Below, piece by piece: positions 1 to 9,070 of a stretch of DNA of 39,164 nt. The DNA lies in the NCBI GenBank assembly GCA_001314865.1, contig LJZR01000036.1, positions 1 to 39,164 on the forward strand. The letters are read 5' to 3'. This DNA comes from Phormidesmis priestleyi Ana. GTDB lineage: Bacteria > Cyanobacteriota > Cyanobacteriia > Phormidesmidales > Phormidesmidaceae. Positions within the stretch are counted from its first letter, which is position 1. Every line of letters starts with the position of its first letter. Under the pieces are notes generated by a model. It worked only from the letters and a program-made list of their open reading frames with translations. It was not told the origin of the DNA and did no database searches. The position numbers and the translations under genes were made by a program.

Positions 1-2
1 AT

Positions 3-65
3 CTTCAGCGCTCGTTAGGTGATTACGTCAAAGCACCTCGCAGCAACGGTTTTGGTAATTATTAA
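3..65 (+). CDS. Possible 3' end of an unidentified plus-strand gene (partial)
   Basis: An open frame enters from the left edge and ends at a TAA at 63-65. The visible tail is LQRSLGDYVKAPRSNGFGNY, which I do not recognise. It would overlap the stop codon of the kinase gene on the other strand by four bases, giving a tail-to-tail arrangement like the one at 11653-11656. With only 20 codons visible, a chance open frame cannot be excluded. Confidence 0.3.
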   Translation, partial: LQRSLGDYVKAPRSNGFGNY

Positions 66-3000
66 GCGGCTTCCCAATCACCTTTACAGGGCTGGTATAA
101 AATACCTACGAGCTTACCCTGAAGGCTGATCGGCATACATAGAACTGAAATGGGTTGCTGAAGCCTGATGTAGGGATCGTTTTGGAACTGCCCAGTGCTG
201 AGATTGTCAAAAATAGCGGCCTTGCCGGTTCTAGCGACGGAGTAAATCAGACTTTGCGGTAGATTAGAGGCTTGTTCAACTGGAATTTCCACCGTTTCAA
301 CAACTTCAACAGCTTCAACAGCTTCCGAATTCGTTTGGGCTCTGACAATCCACTTTCTGCCCTGGTGTAAGATCAGACAGCCCGTTTGCGCGCCTGCACT
401 GATTATCACAATTTTCATGAGCGTGGTGGTCAGTTTATCCAACTCAATTTCTGTTGAAATCGCCTGGGCAGCTTTGAGCGTGGCAGCAAAGTCCAGGCAA
501 TGACTTGTGCTGCTGGTAGTAGTAGTAGTAGTGGTAGTGAGGGTTCTCGACTGAACTGTTTTTTTGGCAGTAGTAGCGATACTGACGGCTTCGGTAGGGG
601 TGAACCCTAGCAGTTGAGGCCCTAGCAGCTGAGAGTACTGTTGTTCTAGCTGAATAACTTTTGCCTTTGCACCCCACCGAGCGTAGCTATAATAGGCTTC
701 TTTTAAGTAACCAGCAGCAATTTTGGCTTTTCCCCATGCCAAATAAAACCGAGCGGCTAACTCATTGCCTAAGGCCGCTTCTTGAGGGTAGCTATGTGCT
801 GTCGCACCTGCGATCACCTGGTCATATAGCGCCATCGCCTGGTAAGGATTTTGGGTGACACGGCAGCGCTCAGCCTCTACCAGATCAAACTTGTGCCGGT
901 AGTTCATGGGTGCGTGATCGGCCCAGTGCTTTAGCTTGGTTTGGTTAGCATTGACGCGATCGGCTATTTGATTGAACGCTGTTGAATCTTCTTCTGTACT
1001 CGTGCAGTTTGTACTCACACAGGTTTGAAGTGCCACCAAAGAATCGTAGCAATAGAACACAGGCGTAATCGCAAATCCATCTCCGCCTGATAAGTAGCGT
1101 CTGCTCAGGATGGCATATTCTTGGGCGCGGGGAAGATCGCCAAATAAGTAGCTGAGGATAAGCTTGTGCATGTAGAGCTGATAGAGTCCGGTCAAATCGT
1201 TGGCTGCTAACAGTTGGGGAAGGATTTTTTCTTCATCGAAACACTCACCCTGAAGTAAAGAAGAATCAGAGCGAGGGTGAATCAAGTTGAGAACGGCTTG
1301 CTGACACATTTGCCCATAGTTAAGGGTCATGCGCTGCTTAAAGTTGGCCAGTACTTGGTTGTAGGCACTGATGCTGGCTTCTAGTCCTAGCAGCTCACTG
1401 CCCATCAGATAAGCATGGTGACAAATGTGAAAGGCAGCATATCCTACATATTCAAGATCGCCGCTTTCTAAGGCCATTTGATAGCTATGCTTGAGGAGCG
1501 AAAGCGATTCGCTCAGCGGATCGGTATGGTGCTTAATAAAGGTGCCGACAACAAAGTAAACCTTGGCCTTGAGTTCTTTGGATTGGAGATCGCCACTGAG
1601 GTCTAGGGCGAGCTGGCCAAATTGGTTGGCAGCTACAATATCGTTGCGAATGATGTTGCATAACAGGCCATAGGCGGCATAGCTATAGGCAGACATGGGG
1701 GCGTTGCCATATTGGATGGAGGCTCTGACCTGAGAGAAAATAATTAATGGGAAGAGTGGGGGCAGGCCAATAAAGGCAGCCGGAATAACGCTAGCGGTTA
1801 GCCTCATTACAGCCAACTGTTCGGCGGATGTCATTTGGGGTAGGTCGGCCAGGGTTGAGATATCTTGACTGGCTAGCAGTTTGTCAGTAGCTTGAAAGGC
1901 TCGTTGAATATCGTTGCGATTGGGCCGGATGGGGGCTGTCACGCCGAGTTGCTTGAGCGCTTGAGCGGCAATTACATGGGTGGGAAAGGTTACGCCGAGT
2001 TGCTTGAGGGCTTTGGCCGCGATAGCGATCGCCTCCGATAGCTGGTTTTGAGAGGTACTGGCTTGAACCTTCAGCTCATATGTTTTGACTCGGTCTAGCA
2101 GGGTGGCGGCGTTGTTGAAAACAATTTGAGTCCACTGTTCCATTCCTGCAAAGTCGCCGCAGAGTAGGGCTGTTTCGGCGGCTGTTTCGTATAGGCTTAG
2201 GGCCAGTGAATATTGGGTTTGCCAGCAGTTGGGCCTGAGTAAGTGAATGCCGGTGGTAAGGTACTGGTTAGCAATGGTATAGGCTGTTGAGGCTTTGGCT
2301 TTTTGCCCGGCTCTTAGATTCAGCTGGCAGAGCTTAGCAATTTGGGTGGGCTCGGTGATGAGTGCCACGCCGATATTGAGATGATTAACAATTTCAAATA
2401 GATTTTTTTCTCTTTCATCTTCAGTCGCGTGGTCTAAAAGACGCTGACCAATTTTTACATGGATGCTTTGTTTTTTATCTTCGCTGATCAGCGTATAGGC
2501 GGCTTGCTGCACCCGGTCATGAAGAAAACGGCAGCTGACGGTATTGTTGTTTTCGGCGCTTGCAGTGGAAGAGGCGTCATGATCTCCAGCGTAGAATTTG
2601 TAGATATGGCCTTGAGGAACGATCAGTCCTTCTTGAATGGCGCACCACAGGGTATCAGCCATATCCGCTTTGGACTGGTTGGCTGCGATCGCCAATGTTT
2701 CTAAGTCAAACTGATTGCCAATACATGCGGCTAGCTGAATCACCTGCTGTGTTTTCTCTGGCAGCTTTTGCAATTGCTGTACCATAAATTCCACCACATT
2801 ATTGGTGGAAGCTAGGCCGCTGACTTGGGCCATGTCGCATTCCCAATATCTTTGCTGGGCATTAAATCGAATGTGACCGTCTTCATGCAGTGACTTTAAA
2901 AACTGGGTTGTGAAAAAGGGATTGCCTTGAGTTTTTTGAATAATCAGATCGGTAAATGGCCTTGAGCGCTCCGCAGTACAGTGCAGCGTATCGGCTACTA

Positions 3001-4690
3001 AGCGGTTGATACCTGCGCTGTTCAGCGGCCCTAGCGTGAGGGTATTAACGGGGGTATTGGCTTCTTTGAGATCGGCTACGGTGAGCATCAATGGATGAGC
3101 CGACGAGACTTCATTGTCGCGATAAGCCCCGATCAGCAGCAAATGCTGTTGTTCGGCCATCAGCGATTTGATCAGCCGCAAAGAGGCTAGGTCGGCCCAC
3201 TGTAGATCATCAATGAACATTACCAGCGGTTGTTGGGGGCTCGTAAAGACCGCAATGAACTGTTGTATCAGGCGGTTAAATCGATTTTGGGTGGCGCGAC
3301 CTAAAAGGGTAGGGGCGGGTTTTTGAGGCCCGATGATGCGCTCAAGGGAAGGCACCACATTGATCAAAACTTGGCCGCAATCGCCAACTGCCGCCAAAAT
3401 TTTGCTACGCCAGTCGGCGATCGCAGCCTCGGACTCTGAGAGTAGCTGTTCGGTTAGGTCTTGCAGCGCTTGTAAAAAAGCAGACAGCGGCCGATTGCGG
3501 TCGAACTGGTCAAATTTACCCCTGATAAAGTAACTTTGCTGGCGCGTGATGGGCTTATGAACTTCGTTGACGATAGCGGTTTTACCGATGCCTGAAGAAC
3601 CGGCAATCAACAGCATCTCACTGTTGGTGCAAGAGGATGTGGTGTCATGATCATCCGCTTTAGCGGCTGCAATGCGATCAAAGGCGGCTAGTAAACTTTT
3701 GATTTCGGCTTCTCGTCCATAGAGTTTTTCCGAGATTAAAAAGCGATCGCACAAGTCTCGCGTACATAGCTCAAAAGGAACAATCTTCCCTGTGTGTTCC
3801 CACTGGTCAAGGCAAACTTCAAGATCATATCTGAGCCCGCATGCGCTTTGGTAGCGGTTTTCAGCGTTTTTAGCCATCAGCTTGGCGACAATGCTTGAGA
3901 CGGTTGGTGGAACTTCTGGGTTGAGATGATGGACAGGTTTTGCAGTTTTGGCAATGTGACAATGAACCAGCTCTAGCGGATCTTGAGACTCGAATGGAAG
4001 AGTTTGGGTGAGCAGTTCGTAAAGGGTAATGCCCAGGGTGTAAAAGTCAGTGCGATAGTCAATGCCTCGGTTCATACGTCCGGTTTGTTCTGGCGATAAG
4101 TAGGCCAAGGTGCCCTCTAAGCCATTAGGATTTTGGAGAGATTGGGTCTCTTTGGCCAGCCGGGAGGCAATCGAAAAGTCAATGAGCTGAATTTGGCCAG
4201 TATCTGGATGAATCAGAATGTTGGCGGGCTTGATGTCTTTATGGACAATGTGGTGAGCATGAAGGTCGTGGAGAATACCGGCCAGCTTATGTGCGACCTG
4301 TAAACAGGCGGTCACCGTGAGGGGATGGGCTTTTGCATATTGATTGAGAGATCTACCGCCAAAGTCTTCCATGACCAGGGCATAGCCATTTTGATAAGGC
4401 TCTAGGGCTATGACGCGAACAATTCCAGGGATTGAAAGCGGGTGGGTAATACTGTACTGATTGCGAAGCTGTACCAGGTCGCTAAAGCTAGGATATTCCT
4501 GTTGGAGTACCTTGATAATGACAGATTGAGAGACTGGGGAGCTAGGGATATTTGGGAGAGAACTTTCTTCGGTGTTAGCACAGCGGGTGGCCCGATACAC
4601 GGCTGTGTGTTCCCCATTAGAGAGCTGTTCTGTCAGAATGTAGCCAGAGAGGCGCGGCAAGCTGCTACTTGCGATCGCAGTAAGTACCAT
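62..4690 (-). CDS. Serine/threonine protein kinase - AAA ATPase - GAF signalling protein, lacking the usual histidine kinase end
   Basis: Large cytoplasmic signalling protein of 1542 residues. An N-terminal Hanks-type kinase domain (about 15-290) shows Lys60 in SVIIK, the catalytic HKD loop with Asp152 (VHKDIKPANIL) and DFS at 171-173. A STAND/AAA-type ATPase follows with the Walker A motif GSSGIGK (Lys370) and a Walker B-like MFIDDLQW. A long alpha-helical, TPR-like region leads to a poly-Thr linker and a GAF domain near the C-terminus. Family members in cyanobacteria usually continue from GAF into a HisKA/HATPase module of several hundred residues. Here the reading frame leaves the GAF consensus after VGILY and stops 10 residues later. 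It could be a natural short form or a truncation at the junction with the converging gene. A 51-bp in-frame duplication (1941-2042) repeats ALKQLGVT. The ATG at 4690 is used; the input signal is unknown. Confidence 0.9.
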   Translation of the reverse strand: MVLTAIASSSLPRLSGYILTEQLSNGEHTAVYRATRCANTEESSLPNIPSSPVSQSVIIKVLQQEYPSFSDLVQLRNQYSITHPLSIPGIVRVIALEPYQNGYALVMEDFGGRSLNQYAKAHPLTVTACLQVAHKLAGILHDLHAHHIVHKDIKPANILIHPDTGQIQLIDFSIASRLAKETQSLQNPNGLEGTLAYLSPEQTGRMNRGIDYRTDFYTLGITLYELLTQTLPFESQDPLELVHCHIAKTAKPVHHLNPEVPPTVSSIVAKLMAKNAENRYQSACGLRYDLEVCLDQWEHTGKIVPFELCTRDLCDRFLISEKLYGREAEIKSLLAAFDRIAAAKADDHDTTSSCTNSEMLLIAGSSGIGKTAIVNEVHKPITRQQSYFIRGKFDQFDRNRPLSAFLQALQDLTEQLLSESEAAIADWRSKILAAVGDCGQVLINVVPSLERIIGPQKPAPTLLGRATQNRFNRLIQQFIAVFTSPQQPLVMFIDDLQWADLASLRLIKSLMAEQQHLLLIGAYRDNEVSSAHPLMLTVADLKEANTPVNTLTLGPLNSAGINRLVADTLHCTAERSRPFTDLIIQKTQGNPFFTTQFLKSLHEDGHIRFNAQQRYWECDMAQVSGLASTNNVVEFMVQQLQKLPEKTQQVIQLAACIGNQFDLETLAIAANQSKADMADTLWCAIQEGLIVPQGHIYKFYAGDHDASSTASAENNNTVSCRFLHDRVQQAAYTLISEDKKQSIHVKIGQRLLDHATEDEREKNLFEIVNHLNIGVALITEPTQIAKLCQLNLRAGQKAKASTAYTIANQYLTTGIHLLRPNCWQTQYSLALSLYETAAETALLCGDFAGMEQWTQIVFNNAATLLDRVKTYELKVQASTSQNQLSEAIAIAAKALKQLGVTFPTHVIAAQALKQLGVTAPIRPNRNDIQRAFQATDKLLASQDISTLADLPQMTSAEQLAVMRLTASVIPAAFIGLPPLFPLIIFSQVRASIQYGNAPMSAYSYAAYGLLCNIIRNDIVAANQFGQLALDLSGDLQSKELKAKVYFVVGTFIKHHTDPLSESLSLLKHSYQMALESGDLEYVGYAAFHICHHAYLMGSELLGLEASISAYNQVLANFKQRMTLNYGQMCQQAVLNLIHPRSDSSLLQGECFDEEKILPQLLAANDLTGLYQLYMHKLILSYLFGDLPRAQEYAILSRRYLSGGDGFAITPVFYCYDSLVALQTCVSTNCTSTEEDSTAFNQIADRVNANQTKLKHWADHAPMNYRHKFDLVEAERCRVTQNPYQAMALYDQVIAGATAHSYPQEAALGNELAARFYLAWGKAKIAAGYLKEAYYSYARWGAKAKVIQLEQQYSQLLGPQLLGFTPTEAVSIATTAKKTVQSRTLTTTTTTTTSSTSHCLDFAATLKAAQAISTEIELDKLTTTLMKIVIISAGAQTGCLILHQGRKWIVRAQTNSEAVEAVEVVETVEIPVEQASNLPQSLIYSVARTGKAAIFDNLSTGQFQNDPYIRLQQPISVLCMPISLQGKLVGILYQPCKGDWEAA
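1941..2042. repeat. In-frame 51-bp tandem duplication in the kinase gene
   Basis: Two 51-bp units (1941-1991 and 1992-2042) share a start of acgccgagttgcttgag and encode two diverged copies of a 17-residue segment containing ALKQLGVT, in the helical region between the ATPase and GAF domains. The frame is kept. Confidence 0.7.
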
Positions 4691-4938
4691 AATAGGCTGT
4701 GACGAAGGATTTTATCAGGAAGAAGAGTGCCTCTAGAATGCCCTAAGAACCCAAAAAACTTGATAGGTTTCAAACTACGGCTTAAAAAACGTCAAAATTA
4801 GGGCAACGTCGCGAAAAACACCCTATTTTATCTAAATCTGACGTACACACTGAAATTGGGCTAATTATGCTTACAATACTGGCAAAGCAAACGGCCGCGT
4901 TGTGTTCCCTGCTTATTTTCGGCTTTGCTTGACTGCCT

Positions 4939-6243
4939 ATGCGTACCCGTCAAACCCTGATTGAGATCTTTTCTTCGTTTTTGCAATTCGAAGGCGATCG
5001 GTTCAAAAGCTGGCATCGCGATCCTCGATTGCAGCGCCATATGGAACGCTGCTGCCAAGCCTCAACTGTAAAACTCGCCACCGATGAAGTACAGGGAGAA
5101 CGCTATTGGGCACTCCATTGGCATCAGCAGTGGTCTAGTCAATTTCAGGCTGGCTCTCAGCCGAAATCTCAAAACCAATCGCAATCGACTTCGCTATCCC
5201 AAACCATTGCTAGAGATCATCTACTTGCCTATTTGCAGGAGACTTGCTACTGGGCTGCCTACAAGGTAAGTGCAAGATTTTCTAGCACTCAGTATGGTTT
5301 GTATGATTGTTTTCAACTGGCGATCGCCCAATTCGAAAAAGTACTCACAGGTTTTGATGCCCAGCAGGGCTTTGATCTTAAAAACTATGCCGGTGCGACC
5401 TTTCGCAGCTTCATTCGTGATCATCTACGCCAGCGCAGAGAAGTTGACATTTGTACAGATTGGTCGCTGCTGCGCAAAGTCAGTCAAAAACGGCTGCACT
5501 TGGCTCTCCAAAATCAGGGGCTGAGCGATCGCGAAATTGCATCATATATACTGGCTTGGCAGGCTTATAAACTAGTTTATGTACCGGCTCAAGAAACCGG
5601 CTCACGGCAGTTAGCTGCGCCAGACTTGAGCACTTGGGAGGCGATCTCTGCTCAGTACAACCGCGAGCGTCATTGCTTGAGTGCTCCAGCCAATACCCTG
5701 ATTGCCAAACAAGCCGAAACCTGGATGGTCGCTGCTGCCAAAGCGGTTCGCAGCTACCTGTACCCCAGCGCGGTGTCCATGAATGCAACCCGGCCTGGCC
5801 AGGACGCCGGAGAATTTATTGATAGCTTCACCGACGATGACCAAGTCTCCCCGCTGGGCGAACTGATGGCCGAAGAAGCCTACAGTTTGCGGCAGCAGCA
5901 ATACACTCAGCTAGGAGATATACTGGCGGCAACTGTTGCCCAGCTAGAACCCGATGCCCAAAAGCTGATTGCACTGTACTACGGTGATACGCTGACGCAA
6001 AAAGCAATCGCCGATCAGCTCGGTATCAAACAATACGCGATTTCTCGTCAGCTCACTCGTATCAAAAAGACACTATTGCTGGCATTGGCTCAGTGGAGTG
6101 AAAAAACCCTGCATATTCCGCCCGCCTCAGACCTACTTAATCATAGTGGACTCAATCATAGTGGACTCAATCATAGTGGGCTCAATCATAGTGGGGCAGC
6201 GCTAGAAGCATGGCTGACTAACTATTACGGCTCAAAGATCTAG
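4939..6243 (+). CDS. RNA polymerase sigma-70 family factor (alternative, group 3/ECF-like)
   Basis: A 434-residue alternative sigma factor. After an N-terminal extension of about 90 residues, a region-2-like segment (about 90-170, containing YDCFQLAIAQFEKVLTGFD and FRSFIRDHLRQRRE) would bind core polymerase and the -10 element. Region 4 (about 320-395) has a clear helix-turn-helix, TLTQKAIADQLGIKQYAISR, for -35 recognition. The segment between the two is long and does not match housekeeping region 3. The C-terminus carries four copies of LNHSG encoded by a 15-bp tandem repeat. The DUF1822 gene starts 103 bp downstream on the same strand, and genes for FecR, a beta-barrel and a CHAT protease follow; sigma plus DUF1822 is a pairing I recall from cyanobacteria. 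The gene is divergent from the kinase gene with a 248-bp spacer. No anti-sigma gene was recognised. The ATG at 4939 has no strong ribosome site. Confidence 0.85.
   Translation: MRTRQTLIEIFSSFLQFEGDRFKSWHRDPRLQRHMERCCQASTVKLATDEVQGERYWALHWHQQWSSQFQAGSQPKSQNQSQSTSLSQTIARDHLLAYLQETCYWAAYKVSARFSSTQYGLYDCFQLAIAQFEKVLTGFDAQQGFDLKNYAGATFRSFIRDHLRQRREVDICTDWSLLRKVSQKRLHLALQNQGLSDREIASYILAWQAYKLVYVPAQETGSRQLAAPDLSTWEAISAQYNRERHCLSAPANTLIAKQAETWMVAAAKAVRSYLYPSAVSMNATRPGQDAGEFIDSFTDDDQVSPLGELMAEEAYSLRQQQYTQLGDILAATVAQLEPDAQKLIALYYGDTLTQKAIADQLGIKQYAISRQLTRIKKTLLLALAQWSEKTLHIPPASDLLNHSGLNHSGLNHSGLNHSGAALEAWLTNYYGSKI
6136..6195 (+). repeat. 15-bp x 4 tandem repeat (LNHSG) in the sigma factor gene
   Basis: Four consecutive copies of ctcaatcatagtgga, with only single-base variants, encode (LNHSG)4 just before the C-terminal tail of the sigma factor. 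The near-identity of the copies points to recent expansion by replication slippage. Confidence 0.95.
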
Positions 6244-6257
6244 TGTCTCCATTTCTC

Positions 6258-6320
6258 TTGAACGCATTTTTATTGAATGCGTTTTTATTGAACGCTACTG
6301 AACGCTACTGAACGCTATTG
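6258..6320. repeat. Short degenerate tandem repeat between the sigma and DUF1822 genes
   Basis: The spacer is built from variants of ttgaacgc: two spaced by attttta-type filler, then three in a row as gaacgctact, gaacgctact and gaacgctatt. It fills most of the 103-bp gap. No promoter or terminator is evident in it. Confidence 0.75.
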
Positions 6321-6346
6321 CCGCTGTCAAAAAGGCAGCTCCTTCC

Positions 6347-7570
6347 ATGACTTCAACCGCATCGCCTTTTGACTTAGACATTGATCTAAACCGGGTTTAC
6401 TTAGAAATTGATCCGGCTTTGCGGGCTGCGGCTTGGTCACAGAGCCAGCACTTGGCCACCCCTGCTAGTCGCTGGCGCGCTTATCTCAATCAGATCAGTT
6501 TACAAACCGTACAGCCTTGGCTAACGGAGGCGATCGCAAGTCGGGCCATGCCGATGTTGGCCATGCCGCTACTGCCTACGATTTGGGAGTGGGTAGACGG
6601 TGTGGGCGTTGATCTGACGTTTGAAAAGGGCAGTGAACGCTGGGTTCTGTTGCCGACAGAAGCAATCGATGAAGACGAGCTACGGGTGCCCCAAGAATGG
6701 ATCGATATTCCGAGTTGGGTCGGTGATTATTACCTCCAGGTGCGGGTAAATGTGGATGACGGTTGGGTAAAGATTGCCGGACTGGCCACCCACCGGGCGC
6801 TGAAAATAAATGGATATTTAGACAGCAGCGATCGCACCTATAGCCTTCCAGCTAGCGACCTCATCACCGATATCAACCTGATTAGCCTCTCCCAAACGCT
6901 CCTTCCTGCCGCCTCAAAGCGAGCCAGCCTCGCTGAGAGTCCGCTATCCCTAGCGCGCAGCATGGCGCTCTCCCAAGCCCAACAACTCATCACTCGCCTC
7001 AGCAATCCTGAGCTGCTCAACCCTCGCCTTGCTGTTGATTTTGCCAGCTGGAGCGCTCTGATGGCCCATGGGGGCTGGCGCAGACAAATGACCGAACAAC
7101 GCTGGGGCCGTCCGGCTGCCTTCTCGGTGGGGCAATGGCTACAGTCCGGCATTACCCAAATCGCCGCACAAATCGGCTGGCAATCTGTGAGTTTTCAGCC
7201 AGCGGCAGAGGGTGCTCGCGGAGAAGAGGCCAGTATGGCCACGACGGGATTTTTGCGAACAGTCGAAATTTTAGAAGAGAACCGAATAGAAAACTATGTT
7301 CTGCAAATTTCACTGCTGGAAGGAGATATGCCTAACGCATGGCGCTTTGAGCTGCGTAAGCTCAATGGATTGGTGGCGCAGGGCGTGGTGCTGCGGCTGC
7401 TCAGCGAAGATTTGCAACCCTTTGAAAACAATGAGGTCACGGCCAGAGAACCTGTAGACCTGTTGTATGTTGATGTTGCCTTGGCACCTGGAGAGGGAAT
7501 TGTTTGGGCGATTGAACCTGTGCCCGCTCAGTATGAGCCTGAAATCTTGAGATTTGATCCGCTTTCTTGA
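6347..7570 (+). CDS. DUF1822 family protein
   Basis: A 407-residue protein of the cyanobacterial DUF1822 family, whose function is unknown. The family signature is the central block LLNPRLAVDFASWSALMAHG followed by GWRRQMTEQRWG. The N-terminal part (LYLEIDPALRAAAWSQ-like, then WRAYLNQISLQTVQPWL) also fits. The C-terminal half contains a predicted beta-rich segment ending in an acidic, Pro-rich tail. There is no signal peptide and no membrane segment, so it should be cytoplasmic. It follows the sigma factor on the same strand and probably shares its transcript. A regulatory or sensory role next to the sigma factor is inference only. The ATG at 6347 gives a start that fits the family. Confidence 0.85.
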   Translation: MTSTASPFDLDIDLNRVYLEIDPALRAAAWSQSQHLATPASRWRAYLNQISLQTVQPWLTEAIASRAMPMLAMPLLPTIWEWVDGVGVDLTFEKGSERWVLLPTEAIDEDELRVPQEWIDIPSWVGDYYLQVRVNVDDGWVKIAGLATHRALKINGYLDSSDRTYSLPASDLITDINLISLSQTLLPAASKRASLAESPLSLARSMALSQAQQLITRLSNPELLNPRLAVDFASWSALMAHGGWRRQMTEQRWGRPAAFSVGQWLQSGITQIAAQIGWQSVSFQPAAEGARGEEASMATTGFLRTVEILEENRIENYVLQISLLEGDMPNAWRFELRKLNGLVAQGVVLRLLSEDLQPFENNEVTAREPVDLLYVDVALAPGEGIVWAIEPVPAQYEPEILRFDPLS

Positions 7571-7577
7571 TGGGTAC

Positions 7578-7622
7578 TGCATAGTTTGCAAATGGCCACC
7601 CTAATACAACAGCAAAGAGGAG
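7578..7622 (+). promoter_or_regulatory. Weak match to the shared upstream element
   Basis: TGCATA at 7578-7583 is followed after 15 bases by CCCTAA at 7599-7604 and then a GAGG-containing tract. The TGCATA-15-CCCTAA spacing equals that in front of the CHAT gene (10300-10341), but the AGTC box is missing and the site lies about 240 bp from the FecR start. It is a possible regulon member, listed as tentative. Confidence 0.25.
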
Positions 7623-7766
7623 TGTTGAAATCGTGCGTCCTTGTTATTTCTTGTAACGGTGTGCAAACAAGTACCCGAATGGGTAATGGTGAGCATGGAG
7701 AATAAATTCTAGGGTAAAGATAAGGGTGCATTTGGATACTCGCAAAGCAGCCCATCCCGATAGCGT

Positions 7767-7846
7767 CAGTTGGTCTTCATTTCAGTTGGGCTCCCTTCCA
7801 GTTGGTCTCCATTTCAGTTGGTCTCCATTCCAGTTGGTCTCCATTG
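7767..7846. repeat. 16-bp x 5 tandem repeat directly upstream of the FecR gene
   Basis: Five head-to-tail copies of cagttggtctccattt (units start at 7767, 7783, 7799, 7815 and 7831). The second copy is the most diverged. The array ends where the ribosome site gagga (7846-7850) of the FecR gene begins, so it occupies the 5' untranslated region or promoter. The unit length is not a multiple of three, so it is not coding. Confidence 0.95.
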
Positions 7847-7858
7847 AGGATAAAACAC

Positions 7859-8974
7859 ATGCAGCAGCAAAAACAGATCTCTAGTCCTGTCGGGATGTCT
7901 AGCCTATGGATGGGTAGCTGTATGGCTTTTCTTTGGGCTTTGTTCTGGACGCCCTCGGCATTGGCCCAAGCGACGGCACTAACTCGTGCAGAAGTTTACC
8001 AGCTGCAAAATACGGTTGAACTGCTGCTTAGAAACCAGTCGCCTCGCCCAGCTCAACTACAGGATATTATGGCGCCCCGTGATGCCGTGCGTACCGGGAG
8101 CCGCTCTCGGGCAGAACTGCTTTTTAACGAAGGCTCTTTGGCTTGGCTAGGGTCTAATTCTACTTTTCGATTTTTGCCAGGGCTGCGGCGCTACCAGCTA
8201 CCCGATGGCAGCTTGCGATCTGAGGCGGTTATTCAGCTGCGGAGCGGTGTTTTGGCAATGGCCATACCGCCAGCCGCCGCAGGTGGCGACAATGTAGATA
8301 CCACAATTGAAACGCCAGAAGGGGCCATTCAAATTATTTCAGATGCTGAACGCTTAGGAGGTGGCTCAGACGGTTTGCCCGACAACAGTATTGCCTTGTT
8401 CGTGACCTCTGATCCAACCAATGGTCAGGTTCAGCTCATTGCGCTGACCAATATCGGGTTTCAGTTCTCGGGTATGTCTACCCCTATTTTGTTGCAAGGG
8501 GGACAAACAGTGACTATTTTGGATGGGCAGCTAGGCCCGATTCAAAATTTTGACCTGAGGCGGTTTTATCAAACCTCTCAGTTAGCTGCTGGGCTAGGAC
8601 CAGCGCCAGAAGAAGTATGGGCGCGATCGCCAGAATCTGTGCGGTCAACGCTACAGGCAGTCCGGCTGGATACTTTGGCGGCGATCGCCCGTCAAGATGC
8701 CCGCCAAGCACAAACCCCAAACACTGCCCCCGAAGGGCTCTGTACGCTAGATGCTCGCGGTGGTGATACAACGCTTTCGGCCAACTGTATTGGCACTGGG
8801 GCCGATAATCCGCTGACCGACTTTGAAGACCAGCGAGAAGACGGCTTTATCCCCGAAGACCGTCCACAAGAGCCACCACCAAACGATAACGTTATCCCTG
8901 GAGGGCAGCAGCCTGACCCGATTAATCAAGATCCGATTGACCAAAATCCTGGCAACAACAACCCACCTGGATAG
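7859..8974 (+). CDS. Exported FecR-domain protein
   Basis: A 371-residue protein with a signal peptide (hydrophobic SLWMGSCMAFLWALFWTP, cleavage likely after SALAQ) and a FecR domain. The domain is recognised by TRAEVYQLQNTVELLL, the PRDAVRTGSRSRAELLFNEG block and WLGSNSTFRFLPG. Classical FecR proteins are inner-membrane anti-sigma regulators with a cytoplasmic head. This one begins with an export signal and has no cytoplasmic domain, so it is more likely a periplasmic or surface protein. The C-terminus is low-complexity, rich in Pro, Asn, Asp and Gln. The start is the ATG at 7859, supported by gagga eight bases upstream. An in-frame TTG at 7802 lies inside the 16-bp repeat array and is unlikely. 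It sits between the DUF1822 gene and a beta-barrel gene. Confidence 0.8.
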   Translation: MQQQKQISSPVGMSSLWMGSCMAFLWALFWTPSALAQATALTRAEVYQLQNTVELLLRNQSPRPAQLQDIMAPRDAVRTGSRSRAELLFNEGSLAWLGSNSTFRFLPGLRRYQLPDGSLRSEAVIQLRSGVLAMAIPPAAAGGDNVDTTIETPEGAIQIISDAERLGGGSDGLPDNSIALFVTSDPTNGQVQLIALTNIGFQFSGMSTPILLQGGQTVTILDGQLGPIQNFDLRRFYQTSQLAAGLGPAPEEVWARSPESVRSTLQAVRLDTLAAIARQDARQAQTPNTAPEGLCTLDARGGDTTLSANCIGTGADNPLTDFEDQREDGFIPEDRPQEPPPNDNVIPGGQQPDPINQDPIDQNPGNNNPPG

Positions 8975-9019
8975 GGCTTTATCGTGAAATAGCGACAAAG
9001 TCACATCTTTTGTTTTCTG

Positions 9020-9054
9020 TTTTGAATCTTATTTGATTTTTTTTGAATCTTATT
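9020..9054. repeat. 14-bp direct repeat upstream of the beta-barrel gene
   Basis: ttttgaatcttatt occurs at 9020-9033 and again at 9041-9054, a 21-bp period, just upstream of the ATG at 9071. It is AT-rich and could contribute to a promoter, but no clear -35/-10 pair is visible. Confidence 0.7.
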
Positions 9055-9070
9055 GGTAGAGAGTAAAGCA

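Noticed and set aside
6136-7846. Possible CRISPR-like arrays
   Set aside because: The repeats are directly adjacent, without unique spacers, and of 10-16 bp, so they are simple tandem repeats.
7802-7858. Upstream TTG start for the FecR gene
   Set aside because: It lies in the non-coding 16-bp repeat array. The ATG at 7859 has a ribosome site and gives a normal signal peptide.
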